64,000 bases of DNA from Algoriphagus sp. A40 (GTDB lineage Bacteria; Bacteroidota; Bacteroidia; Cytophagales; Cyclobacteriaceae). Position 1 is the first letter of the stretch, and the number at the start of each line of letters is the position of its first letter. Both the position numbers and the translations under genes were made by a program. The stretch spans positions 1 to 64,000 of the forward strand of contig NZ_MUNY01000034.1 of assembly GCF_002002735.1 (NCBI RefSeq). Reading direction: 5' to 3'. The notes beneath the pieces are model-generated. The model worked only from the letters and a program-made list of their open reading frames with translations. It did not search any database and was not told the DNA's origin. Shown here one piece after another: positions 46,501 through 51,517 of the stretch.

Positions 46501-47060
46501 GTGAGTTCTCCGGTTCCTATACTTGAAAATGATCCTCCAAGATTGGTGAATTTTCCATTGATTAAAATATTGTTGCCAGCATTGCTAAGGTTGATATTTC
46601 CTGTGCTACCTAATACAAGCTCTCCGTTGATCAATCCTGTTGCGTTTGTTGAAAGGGTTATCCTTATGCGGTTAGATGTCGAGGCCAAGGTTAATCTTGA
46701 TCCTGTGTCTACTTGAAGGTCAGAGCCATTGACATTGCCTATGTTAATATTATGGTTGTTTATTGCTGTAATTAGGGTGATTTGACTATTGTTGGTGATT
46801 AACAGTCTTCCGAAGGTTTGGCTTGGAACTCCGGTAACTGTCAAATCCGTTCCCGTATTGAACTGAAGTATATCATTGGTTGCCGGGGTATTCCGGGCTG
46901 GAGTCCAGTTTGCAGCTGTTGTCCAAGTATTATTGGAAGACCCATCCCAAGTGTAAGTAGTTTGCCCCCAACTCACTCCACACCAAAGCAACAAAAGACC
47001 GACTAACAGAGTCTTTTTACTATTAAGCTTTTGGGCAATTGAGTGTAAAGTGTTAATCAT
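37569..47060 (-). CDS. Giant repetitive surface adhesin with T9SS C-terminal sorting domain
   Basis: A 3163-residue exported protein. The signal peptide ends near VSWGQ (residue 33). A first unit, TTYTWDGSSNNTWTTAANWT, is followed by about 2700 residues of short beta repeats rich in Thr, Gly, Asn and Ser (TGNLTITNNLTGGSFSHSI style), like the beta-helices of large adhesins. Four longer modules share WLGTVSSDWFNPANWCGGVP-type segments, each with a pair of cysteines. The last 80 residues, LFAPVPNPFSQQTKIRFYLP to the final KLIKN, are a type A T9SS sorting domain, so it crosses the outer membrane by the type IX system and is probably anchored there. It heads a coupled gene series ending in chaperone and usher-like genes. 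Confidence 0.9.
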   Translation of the reverse strand: MINTLHSIAQKLNSKKTLLVGLLLLWCGVSWGQTTYTWDGSSNNTWTTAANWTPARNTPATNDILQFNTGTDLTVTGVPSQTFGRLLITNNSQITLITAINNHNINIGNVNGSDLQVDTGSRLTLASTSNRIRITLSTNATGLINGELVLGSTGNINLSNAGNNILINGKFTNLGGSFSSIGTGELTFGPNSEYHHARNGTNIPLASWNASSTIRVTGITTTNTTGFNQAFGNVILNNQFLGVNISFNPTSIAGNLTVENGPGGSFNQSNNAYTISGNFNLTSGNFAIANGNSNRTLNVLGNYTQTEGILTLSNQNNRIGTIQVAGNFEQTGGIITETANASGNIILNGGGPVQNFISDGSVLNTINWTITANSFVQTESGSTEFRGAGTFTINSGAILGIRSANGIATTGPTGHVRSTGTRTYNAGANYIFNGSTNQNSNPLFPTSANTIRIENTGPSGNNTILWERNVTVGGNLLVNQGNLNLGTFSLSRSTVGGTFSLGAGLKLTVGGASNFPANYSTYSIPCTSIVEYNSNVNQTIAGQNYGILILSGVGIKTFSSGTSSICGDFTISGSVVALGVAGFSVGGNVLINSGSNFTPGAFTYQVSGNWTREGTFIAAGSTIEFAGTGPATIGTSNFNNLSFTGSGTKTASGPLTVTGNVTIPGNFTAGAFTHTVGGNWTKAGTFIATGSTVDFNGTTAGSIGASNFNNLIFSGAGIKTATGNLSATGNLTITNNLTGGSFSHSIQGNWVQNGPYTQGTSTVSMIGTTAQTITATEPLITFYNLVTNNPSGVSILTPTLLTNTLTATEGILAFDIYLTMGPNSQFIRNGTSASGVTGAIQGSNVYDVSYQGSSKTTGAELSGSGLRNITLGMTAATTLSGSTNISMSGMLTVPSGNTLNMGAFTLGKPGITTSGTGLLITGNTSLDPIPPGITWTFPVRYSSFGKVIYGTYNGLDLAGTTGEITLAQTTEGPIRISSGQFTVSGSQTYTTTGSTVVFDANAAQNLPGIGFANVTLAGTGDKTFGTGTTISGSLSIQGTAVAKLGDINRIVETLTLNGALQSPGTYGSTASPATNKLSQYFGTTGIGVINVAAACTIGEWLGTVSSDWFNPANWCGGVPTLTTDVFIPSTAPNQPIIGANGAITRNLEIGTGATLTISGAFTLSVGGFWNKDGTFVPGTSTVDFVGDGPDFNALMGASNFHNVTYSGTGFKTASGPHTLTGNLSIPAGGNFAAGAFTHSINGNFSNLGFFLPEESTFEFGVGPSNINGASSFYNISVINGATVTLSGATEIGNFLTLTHGTLTAGSNLTMGVNSRILRQGTAITPTSITGVLQGTNAYDVLYLRDSKNAGAELSGLGLRNITIDLNPGNTLTVTATITHSGLLSIQTDNTLAMGGFALVNPTLLTLGQGILTTQHIGPSPLPAGKYFSFQVAYSNPTGGQKVVYGTYNGLSVTNTSGTTTLAPISDGGEIEILSGDFIASGTIVATGSTVRFSDIEDQSVPGLAFDNLILAGSGNKSLAGASSTSGILTILSPAIARLGSANHTAALLNFDTQSQPSGSYGSTASAAGFKIPTVFGTLDSGILTVAGSNCTPGLWLGNADNDWNNPANWCNGVPTSTTDVTISALALNMPIIGNAGAVVRNLTIEPGASLAFPGTSTGFSGTYFLEVYGNWTNNGSFLSGDGQVNFMGTGNQTLGGTESTSFYQMSLTKASNETLTINSNLTTINTLTLTSGTLIAGTNLTMGTNSTLIRAGNTGATTALTGTIQSSGFYDLIYEGNSKTTSAETTGSGLQNITLNLDASEELTATTNITHSGVLTIPADRSFDLATFTLTNSNLTTAGTGLLKTANLSNPPIPRGIDWSFEVNYTSATGGQRVVYGNYNTLRVLNTSGTTTIDPFSEGGSIELISGDFSKATGGTISTTESQVIFSGTGTQGIPGIDFDILILQGSGEKTFSGQVTITGTFIMDGTAVARLGNGITHSAETLILQNQGQPDASFGSTASAAEYKLPQYFGTTDTGILNVVVGLCTVGDWQGTISSDWFDPDNWCGGIPTATTDVDIVPSAPNQPFIIANGAVAKNITIQSGANLTILGSNTLSVHGNWSRDGIFTPDPNSTVDFTGSSDATIANFSYSETFANVTISGTGTKSTNGYLTINGDVLITGNFDGGDQTFYHIVGGNWTNNGTFTANTSVFTFIGPDKTIGGSSTSIFPTVFFNGTYTNTGTMRVITDLYGTGLLTQGSNSFLYLSGNSWIDNLDASTNCPNTVIYDGGAQTVNKSNYCNLFLSGTGAKTMQTSTASISGNLVLSGSVSASAINPLYLGPTLFIGENLEIGSGCSFSVGAVAITVRGDFTSSGTFNAGTSTMIFDQSGPQSLAGVTYHQLQLAGSGDKTFTASTTVNQEMRISGTALARLGTVNHSANSLILGGIAQPLGSFGSSASSAMFKFTPYFGTTDIGILDVATGSCVAGFWVGTVSSDWFDPANWCGGVPTATTDVLIVSTAPNQPVINANGAVAKNITIQTGASLEITGNYTLSVHGNWANSGTFTSEATSLVDFTGTPNAAIGAGNFANISFTGTGTKTINATLSVTGNITPVSTAVVLSGANSLTLNPDKVMEITSTGSVTTGSGKLILEPGSIYVNRGSSNPSLEVRQTFTGTKGWRMMGTPIASTYSTLLNTFETQGFPGSTNPTLQPNLLWWDETDKGTTLQGWRQPANLGDAVPAGRGHYFYVFNGDTKPGGGNYTDVLPKTITITGSEVNLASGIFDFGVTFTARDTNLVAQADTLIEVNQSDEGFNLIANPTASTLDFHSASGWTKTNIDSSIYVWDPATGAFLTWNGTTGDLGSGRIAPYQAFWVKANAASPALNLSGNGAKSLVNTDFFGRKLENSPPILEMNVAGEGLEARSYISFEPDGKLGEDPKDAYQLESLGEDWLLLYSYGSIKTQSPLVINNQPELGQEEKVIPLHLAASKGGQAIAGNYLMDWKIPAEWPTDVSIVLMDHISQKAIDMKKETMHSFSFKGPEMPAAGARKSVGEFAAPKAIIFRSPFESGEVNARTVASEKPQRPFTIYIGAFPDDRVEYLPDFPKLFAPVPNPFSQQTKIRFYLPVAENASVHIYNLIGQEVGSFPAQEYEAGIQELEWIPSAIDLPNGMYVIRLSTTSGQFTQKLIKN
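39540..43780 (-). repeat. Four related repeat segments inside the adhesin gene
   Basis: Segments of about 140-155 bases near 43640-43780, 42155-42301, 40838-40992 and 39540-39692 encode variants of WxGxxSSDWFxPxNWCGGxP followed by TTDV...APNQPxIxANGA. They are 1.3-1.5 kb apart. Another shared phrase (YGSTAS...YFGTT) lies just before each. The spacing suggests duplication of a 430-500 residue module. Confidence 0.8.
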
Positions 47061-47545
47061 TCATCAGGGCAATAATCTCTTCAACAGGATGCTTCCGATT
47101 GCTTTTCTGGGGTGTTAGGGTGAAAATGCAATTATGTTTATTGGAAACGCTTTTTATAGTAATCTAAGAGAAAATTATTGAAGTAAGTTAGCAGTAGCAA
47201 TAGATTTTTGCCTAGAAAACTTCTATTTTTTCTTTTTTTCCCACTATAATTAAGTGTAAAAAAATGTAAATAAACTGGTCCTAACAAATTGATTGGCAGT
47301 TTTATTTTTTTGGTCAAATCCTTTTAGGATTCAAAAAAAGGAAGAAAATCGTAGTCCTATTAAATTGTTTAACCAAAGGATATTTAGGCGAAATATTCGA
47401 CGTGCTGAAATTTTATCCTGATTAAATTTATTTCAGAAGCATATGCAACACCATTCGTCGATGTGATAGGAAAGAATAAAAAGAGGATTCATTGAGGACA
47501 AAGACCTGGCAGGGTTTTGAAACCTGCCAGGCCTTTTCTTTACCA
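47061..47545. other. Long AT-rich upstream region of the adhesin gene
   Basis: A gap of nearly 500 bases with no gene. It should contain the promoter of the adhesin operon on the minus strand. I find no clean TAnnTTTG box with a spaced TTTG. The palindromic repeat at 47505-47531 closes it. Confidence 0.55.
47505..47531. repeat. Palindromic repeat with CCTGGCAGG core
   Basis: CCTGGCAGGGTTT and AAACCTGCCAGG pair with one extra G, then CCTTTTCTTT follows on the plus strand. It resembles the 31384-31419 palindrome in its core. Confidence 0.7.
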
Positions 47546-47581
47546 CAAAAAAAATCCCGAAGCCCAATAAAGAGCTCCGGG
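47546..47581 (-). terminator. Rho-independent terminator after the DUF4397 gene
   Basis: On the minus strand CCCGGAGC (47581-47574) pairs with GCTTCGGG (47563-47556), with one G-T pair, and is followed by ATTTTTTTT. It lies 24 bases after the DUF4397 stop. Confidence 0.8.
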
Positions 47582-47604
47582 AAAACCGAAAAAATTAGCC
47601 TTTT

Positions 47605-48333
47605 TTAATAGTTTATAAAATTGGTAATCAGTTGGATGTCAAGTTTTTTGTCTCCGGTGGTTTCAGCCTCTAGACCTCTCAGGATCAAACTATACACTCG
47701 GTTTCCTTTGAGTTCCAGAGTTCCGCTTTGGATCAATGTTTCACCGGTTTCGCTGGATTTTACTTTCAGGGTGACGTTTCCGGGATTCAGTTCCTTGAAA
47801 TCGGAAACCGACTTGAAGTTGGAATCATTAACCAGGGGAGTGGTAATTCCGGAGATTTCCAGATAGACTTTTTCTGCATCAGGAGAAAGGTGTACAAACC
47901 GCAATTGAGCTTTTTCCTCGGTAGGGTCTTCCCAAACGTCCTTCACCAAAATGGCATCGATTCCTTCAGTTTTATCCGAAATAAAAACCGAGTAAACAGA
48001 ATCAGCTTTCAGTTCGAATTTTTTCTCCAATAGAGAAGTCGCTGAGTTGAAAGCTGAGAAGCGGAAATCCCTGTTACCTGTGTAATAAGCACTGTAGGGA
48101 AGTACATTGGTGTACTGAACCGGATTCTGGTTGACCCGATTTTGGTTGGCAAAAATGTCCATTGCAGGTGCATCGGTCGAGCCTTGGAAAATGGAAACAT
48201 AAGCTGCGGGCGGCAATTCCGGAGATTCGACATCATCCAGGCAGCTGGTCAAGAATAAGGAACCGGCAATGAACCCGGTTGCAATCAGAAATCCCCTGCG
48301 GATACTTGTTTTGTTTTGAGAAATGAAGCTCAT
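47605..48333 (-). CDS. DUF4397-domain lipoprotein
   Basis: A lipoprotein of 242 residues: lipobox LTSC with Cys31 after a positively charged start (TSIRRGF). The mature part holds AAYVSIFQGSTDAPAMDIFA, then YSAYYTGNRDFRFSAFNS and KAQLRFVHLSPDAEKVYLEI. The two HxSPDA/GSTDAP repeats are the mark of DUF4397, a pair of immunoglobulin-like domains found in many surface proteins of Bacteroidota. The function is unknown. It is a single gene with its own terminator and is unlikely to belong to the adhesin operon, whose start is 544 bases away beyond that terminator. Confidence 0.85.
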   Translation of the reverse strand: MSFISQNKTSIRRGFLIATGFIAGSLFLTSCLDDVESPELPPAAYVSIFQGSTDAPAMDIFANQNRVNQNPVQYTNVLPYSAYYTGNRDFRFSAFNSATSLLEKKFELKADSVYSVFISDKTEGIDAILVKDVWEDPTEEKAQLRFVHLSPDAEKVYLEISGITTPLVNDSNFKSVSDFKELNPGNVTLKVKSSETGETLIQSGTLELKGNRVYSLILRGLEAETTGDKKLDIQLITNFINY

Positions 48334-48561
48334 ACGTGTTGGTTAAGTTTTCAAATACTCACCCAAGACGGCCTATGGCTGTTTTTCGCTTCAGGGATTT
48401 TCAAAATTCTTTTGACTTTCTCCCATTCCAGTTCTAATTCCCATTGAATCAATCAGATAGGTTTTGGGGTTTTTGGATAAAAATAATTACAGGGAACAAG
48501 TCTAATTGGTAACCCGTAAACACGAAGAATTAAGAAATTGCACTAACTATTTCCCGCAGCC

Positions 48562-50019
48562 ATGTCCAGCGACTTTACCCAAATTCAGACCCAACTGACT
48601 GCTCTTAATGAATCCATGACAAGGGTTGAAAAGGATTTCTCAGGATTGCTGGAGCGGGTTCATCTGCAAAACAAGAAGTCGGCTGGAAACTTTCTAAAGT
48701 ACCTTATTCTCCGAAAAAACGATGTCCGGCGGCTTCAGGACAAGCTTCACGCAAATGGGCTTTCGTCCCTTGCGAGCTGTGAGAGTCATACTCATCGTCA
48801 AATCCAAGTAACAGCCCAGCATTTGGGAGCCAAGATTGAAAAACTCGATCCCGTCACGATGGAGTTTGGGGCCAAAAAGATCACCAAAAGCAGCATCCAT
48901 CTTTTTGGCGAGCGGCATGCCGAATGGCCTTCTTCTGTGATGGTGACTTTTGATGCCTCTTTTTTGGAAGAAAAAAAATTAGTGGTTGACCTTCTGAAAA
49001 ACGGGATGGGTGTCGCACGAATCAATTGCGCCCATGACGATGAGTCCGTTTGGTTGAAAATGGTCGAGAAAATCCAAATGGCGGTCAAACAGTCAGGTAT
49101 TCCATGCAAAATTCATTTGGATCTCGCAGGTCCCAAGATCCGGACGGTTTTGTTGGGAAAAGGAAAGAAAAAGGGCCGGGTGAAAATCCACCCAGATTCC
49201 CTGATTTGGTTGAGCGATTCTGCCAAAGGATTTGATGACAAGGACATCGTCATCAGTCCTAATGAACCCGGAATCATTCCCTGGCTCAAGGCAGGAGACC
49301 GGGTTTTTATTGACGATGGGTTGATTTTGGGGAAAGTGGAGGAGCTGAAGTCCGGCAAAGCTTCAGTAAGGATCGAAAGGATTTCCTCCAAAAAGCCCTT
49401 TATTAAAGCCGAAAAAGGCCTGAATTTCCCGGATTCTGTTTTGAATATTCCTTCCTTGACGGATTTTGACCGGGCTTGTTTGCCTTTTGCCAGTGCTTAT
49501 GCAGATACCGTAGGCTTTTCTTTCGTCCGGAAAGCTGAGGACATCGCTGACCTGAGGAAAGCATTAAGTGAAATAAAACCTGAGATTCCACCCATTATTC
49601 TCAAAATCGAAACTCACGAAGCGGTGGTCAATTTACCCCAACTTCTGTTGGAAGGGATGGTGGCGCCGGAGTTTGGAGTGATGATCGCAAGGGGAGATTT
49701 GGCGGTGGAGATTGGTTTTGAGCGACTGGTGGAGATTCAAGAGGAAATCTCCTGGCTTTGCGAAGCAGCTCACGTGCCGGTGATATGGGCTACGCAAGTC
49801 CTGGAAAACCTCCATAAATCCGGGATTGCTTCCCGTGCGGAAATCACCGACGCAGGTCGAGCAGCTGCTGCAGAATGCATCATGATCAACAAAGGTCCTC
49901 ATACGTTGGAGCTTCTTCGCACACTTCAGAGCATTGTCCAGCGAAGTGCCGCACATCGAATCAAAAACCGGCTTTCTTTCCGCCCTTTGAAGATCGCTGC
50001 AGATTTCCTGAAAAAGTAA
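48562..50019 (+). CDS. Pyruvate-kinase-like protein with altered motifs and N-terminal extension
   Basis: A cytoplasmic protein of 485 residues. The first 120 residues are a helical extension (QTQLTALNESMTRVEKDFSG, then LRRLQDK-like helices) absent from ordinary pyruvate kinase. From 125 the TIM-barrel core is recognisable: LLKNGMGVARINCAHDD (about 144-160) for GMxVARxNxSHG, HLDLAGPKIRT for DTKGPEIRT, ILKIET for KIEN, MIARGDLAVE (374-383) intact, and WATQVLEN for ATQMLES. The usual SGETA is INKGP and the C-terminal allosteric domain is missing. It may be an inactive relative or act on another substrate; a true glycolytic pyruvate kinase should lie elsewhere. It stands alone on the plus strand. 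Confidence 0.75.
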   Translation: MSSDFTQIQTQLTALNESMTRVEKDFSGLLERVHLQNKKSAGNFLKYLILRKNDVRRLQDKLHANGLSSLASCESHTHRQIQVTAQHLGAKIEKLDPVTMEFGAKKITKSSIHLFGERHAEWPSSVMVTFDASFLEEKKLVVDLLKNGMGVARINCAHDDESVWLKMVEKIQMAVKQSGIPCKIHLDLAGPKIRTVLLGKGKKKGRVKIHPDSLIWLSDSAKGFDDKDIVISPNEPGIIPWLKAGDRVFIDDGLILGKVEELKSGKASVRIERISSKKPFIKAEKGLNFPDSVLNIPSLTDFDRACLPFASAYADTVGFSFVRKAEDIADLRKALSEIKPEIPPIILKIETHEAVVNLPQLLLEGMVAPEFGVMIARGDLAVEIGFERLVEIQEEISWLCEAAHVPVIWATQVLENLHKSGIASRAEITDAGRAAAAECIMINKGPHTLELLRTLQSIVQRSAAHRIKNRLSFRPLKIAADFLKK

Positions 50020-50133
50020 ACTGTCCGTCCCAACGGATTTTCTGTCGAACTGTCAACCTCTAACTTCCCACATCCCAAATCCCACTCCCGACAACCTTCA
50101 AATAGCAAATAGCAAATAAAACTGCCCTTTGCG

Positions 50134-50165
50134 TCTGAACACTGATCACTGAACACTGAACACTG
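50134..50165. repeat. Short degenerate tandem repeat
   Basis: Three to four imperfect copies of a 7-10 base unit (CACTGAACA) follow one another, after AATAGCAAATAGCAAATA at 50100-50117. Such microrepeats are common between genes here. Confidence 0.6.
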
Positions 50166-50248
50166 CTACATCCGTCTTCCCGCCAAAATCCTTAAAAATT
50201 CCTCAATAGGCAGAATAACGTTTAACCAGATTCAGTTTTCTTTGCCTT

Positions 50249-51400
50249 ATGAATCTTGACCTGAGCCTGATAAATATTCTAATTCTTTTCGGTGCGATCC
50301 AGGGCTTGATTTTTTCTGTTTTGCTTTTCACTTCCAAGCGACATCCCGGTGCATTTTATCTGGCATTGGTGATGCTTGCCCTGGTTTACAATGGCTTGGA
50401 AACCTTCAACTGGAGTTCAGGTCTGGAGAACCACATTCTTTTTTTTGACTTTTATCCCTTCGTGACGATTTTCTTGATCGGACCTGGATTCTACGGCTAT
50501 TTTCAGGCGCTTTACGGGCGGGAGAATCTTATTACCAAAAACCAGAAAGCACTTTTGTTCGCACCCTTCTTTTTTCAGTTTTTGTATTTGACAGTTGGAT
50601 GGATTGGTACATTGCTCACGCTGTACGGAATACTAGACTTGAGGATTTCACTTGACTGGATGATGAAAGTGTACCTGATCTACAGCGAACCCTGGAGCTT
50701 GCTGGTATTTCTCGCATTCCTGGGGGTTTCGCTTAAGGATTTTTCAAAAAACCCTGTAGATACAGCAACCGACAAAAAATCTATTCAAAGGGCTAAGGAG
50801 ATCAGATCTTGGGTGAAAAACCTGCTGATTTTTATGGTTTTCCTGGGAGCGCTTTGGACGGCAACTTTGCTGGTTCCTTACCTCGTGGAATGGCCATTTG
50901 AATGGTCCCACTACTATCCCGTGGAGATTTTTCTGGTGATTTTTCTTTATTGGATTGCCATCGTGGGCTATTCCAAACTGAAAACTATCCAATATCCAGA
51001 GACTAACGGAAAGACGGCAACCGGAATATCCCAAACCAGTGAATCAGTTGAAACCCTTCGCCTGATCACCCAAGCGATGCAAGTGGATAAGTTGTATCTA
51101 AATCCTGAACTCAGTCTGGCGATTTTGGCGCAACACACCGGGCTTCCGGCCAAATCGATTTCTTTGACACTTAACCAGCTTGCAGGGACCAACTTCAACG
51201 ATTATGTGAATATGTTCCGGGTGGAGGCCTTTTGCTCTGAAATTCAAAAAGAAGAAAACAGCAAATTAACTCTTGCCGGAGTTGCCTCACGCTGCGGGTT
51301 CAATTCTCCTGCCACCTTCCAGCGGACTTTCAAAAAGCTTAAAGGCGAAACCCCAAAAGTCTTCGCAAACCGGCAAAAGGAAGGTTTAACCTCCATTTGA
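50249..51400 (+). CDS. Membrane-anchored AraC-family transcriptional regulator
   Basis: A 383-residue protein. The first 255 residues contain about seven membrane helices (INILILFGAIQGLIFSVLLF, FYLALVMLALVYNGL, then more to YPVEIFLVIFLYWIAIVGY). The last 110 residues are an AraC-type DNA-binding domain: LSLAILAQHTGLPAKSISLT forms the first helix-turn-helix and LAGVASRCGFNSPATFQRTF the second, followed by LKGETPKVFANR. This layout is common in Bacteroidota and suggests a membrane-bound regulator that senses a signal in or at the membrane. The M1 peptidase gene begins 117 bases downstream and may be its target, which is inference. Confidence 0.88.
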   Translation: MNLDLSLINILILFGAIQGLIFSVLLFTSKRHPGAFYLALVMLALVYNGLETFNWSSGLENHILFFDFYPFVTIFLIGPGFYGYFQALYGRENLITKNQKALLFAPFFFQFLYLTVGWIGTLLTLYGILDLRISLDWMMKVYLIYSEPWSLLVFLAFLGVSLKDFSKNPVDTATDKKSIQRAKEIRSWVKNLLIFMVFLGALWTATLLVPYLVEWPFEWSHYYPVEIFLVIFLYWIAIVGYSKLKTIQYPETNGKTATGISQTSESVETLRLITQAMQVDKLYLNPELSLAILAQHTGLPAKSISLTLNQLAGTNFNDYVNMFRVEAFCSEIQKEENSKLTLAGVASRCGFNSPATFQRTFKKLKGETPKVFANRQKEGLTSI

Positions 51401-51517
51401 GCAGGAATTGACCTCTCAAATCCGGATTTGATCGCTAAGAATCGGATTTGACCTCCACCGATTGCTCCAATCTCCCGTTTTTTGAAGCTTGAATCGTTTT
51501 ATTTAGCTTCAATCCTC

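Noticed and set aside
39193..47006. Many plus-strand open frames opposite the adhesin gene
   Set aside because: They mirror the Thr/Gly/Asn-rich repeat codons of the minus-strand adhesin and none has a signal, domain or spacing of a real gene.
47300..47340. AATCC-tttta-GGATT hairpin upstream of the adhesin
   Set aside because: The stem has only 5 base pairs in AT-rich DNA and no T-run or promoter element is linked to it.
50099..50165. Repeated CACTGAACA and AGCAAATA units considered as a CRISPR-like array
   Set aside because: Units are 7-10 bases with no spacers and no cas genes nearby; this is a simple degenerate tandem repeat.
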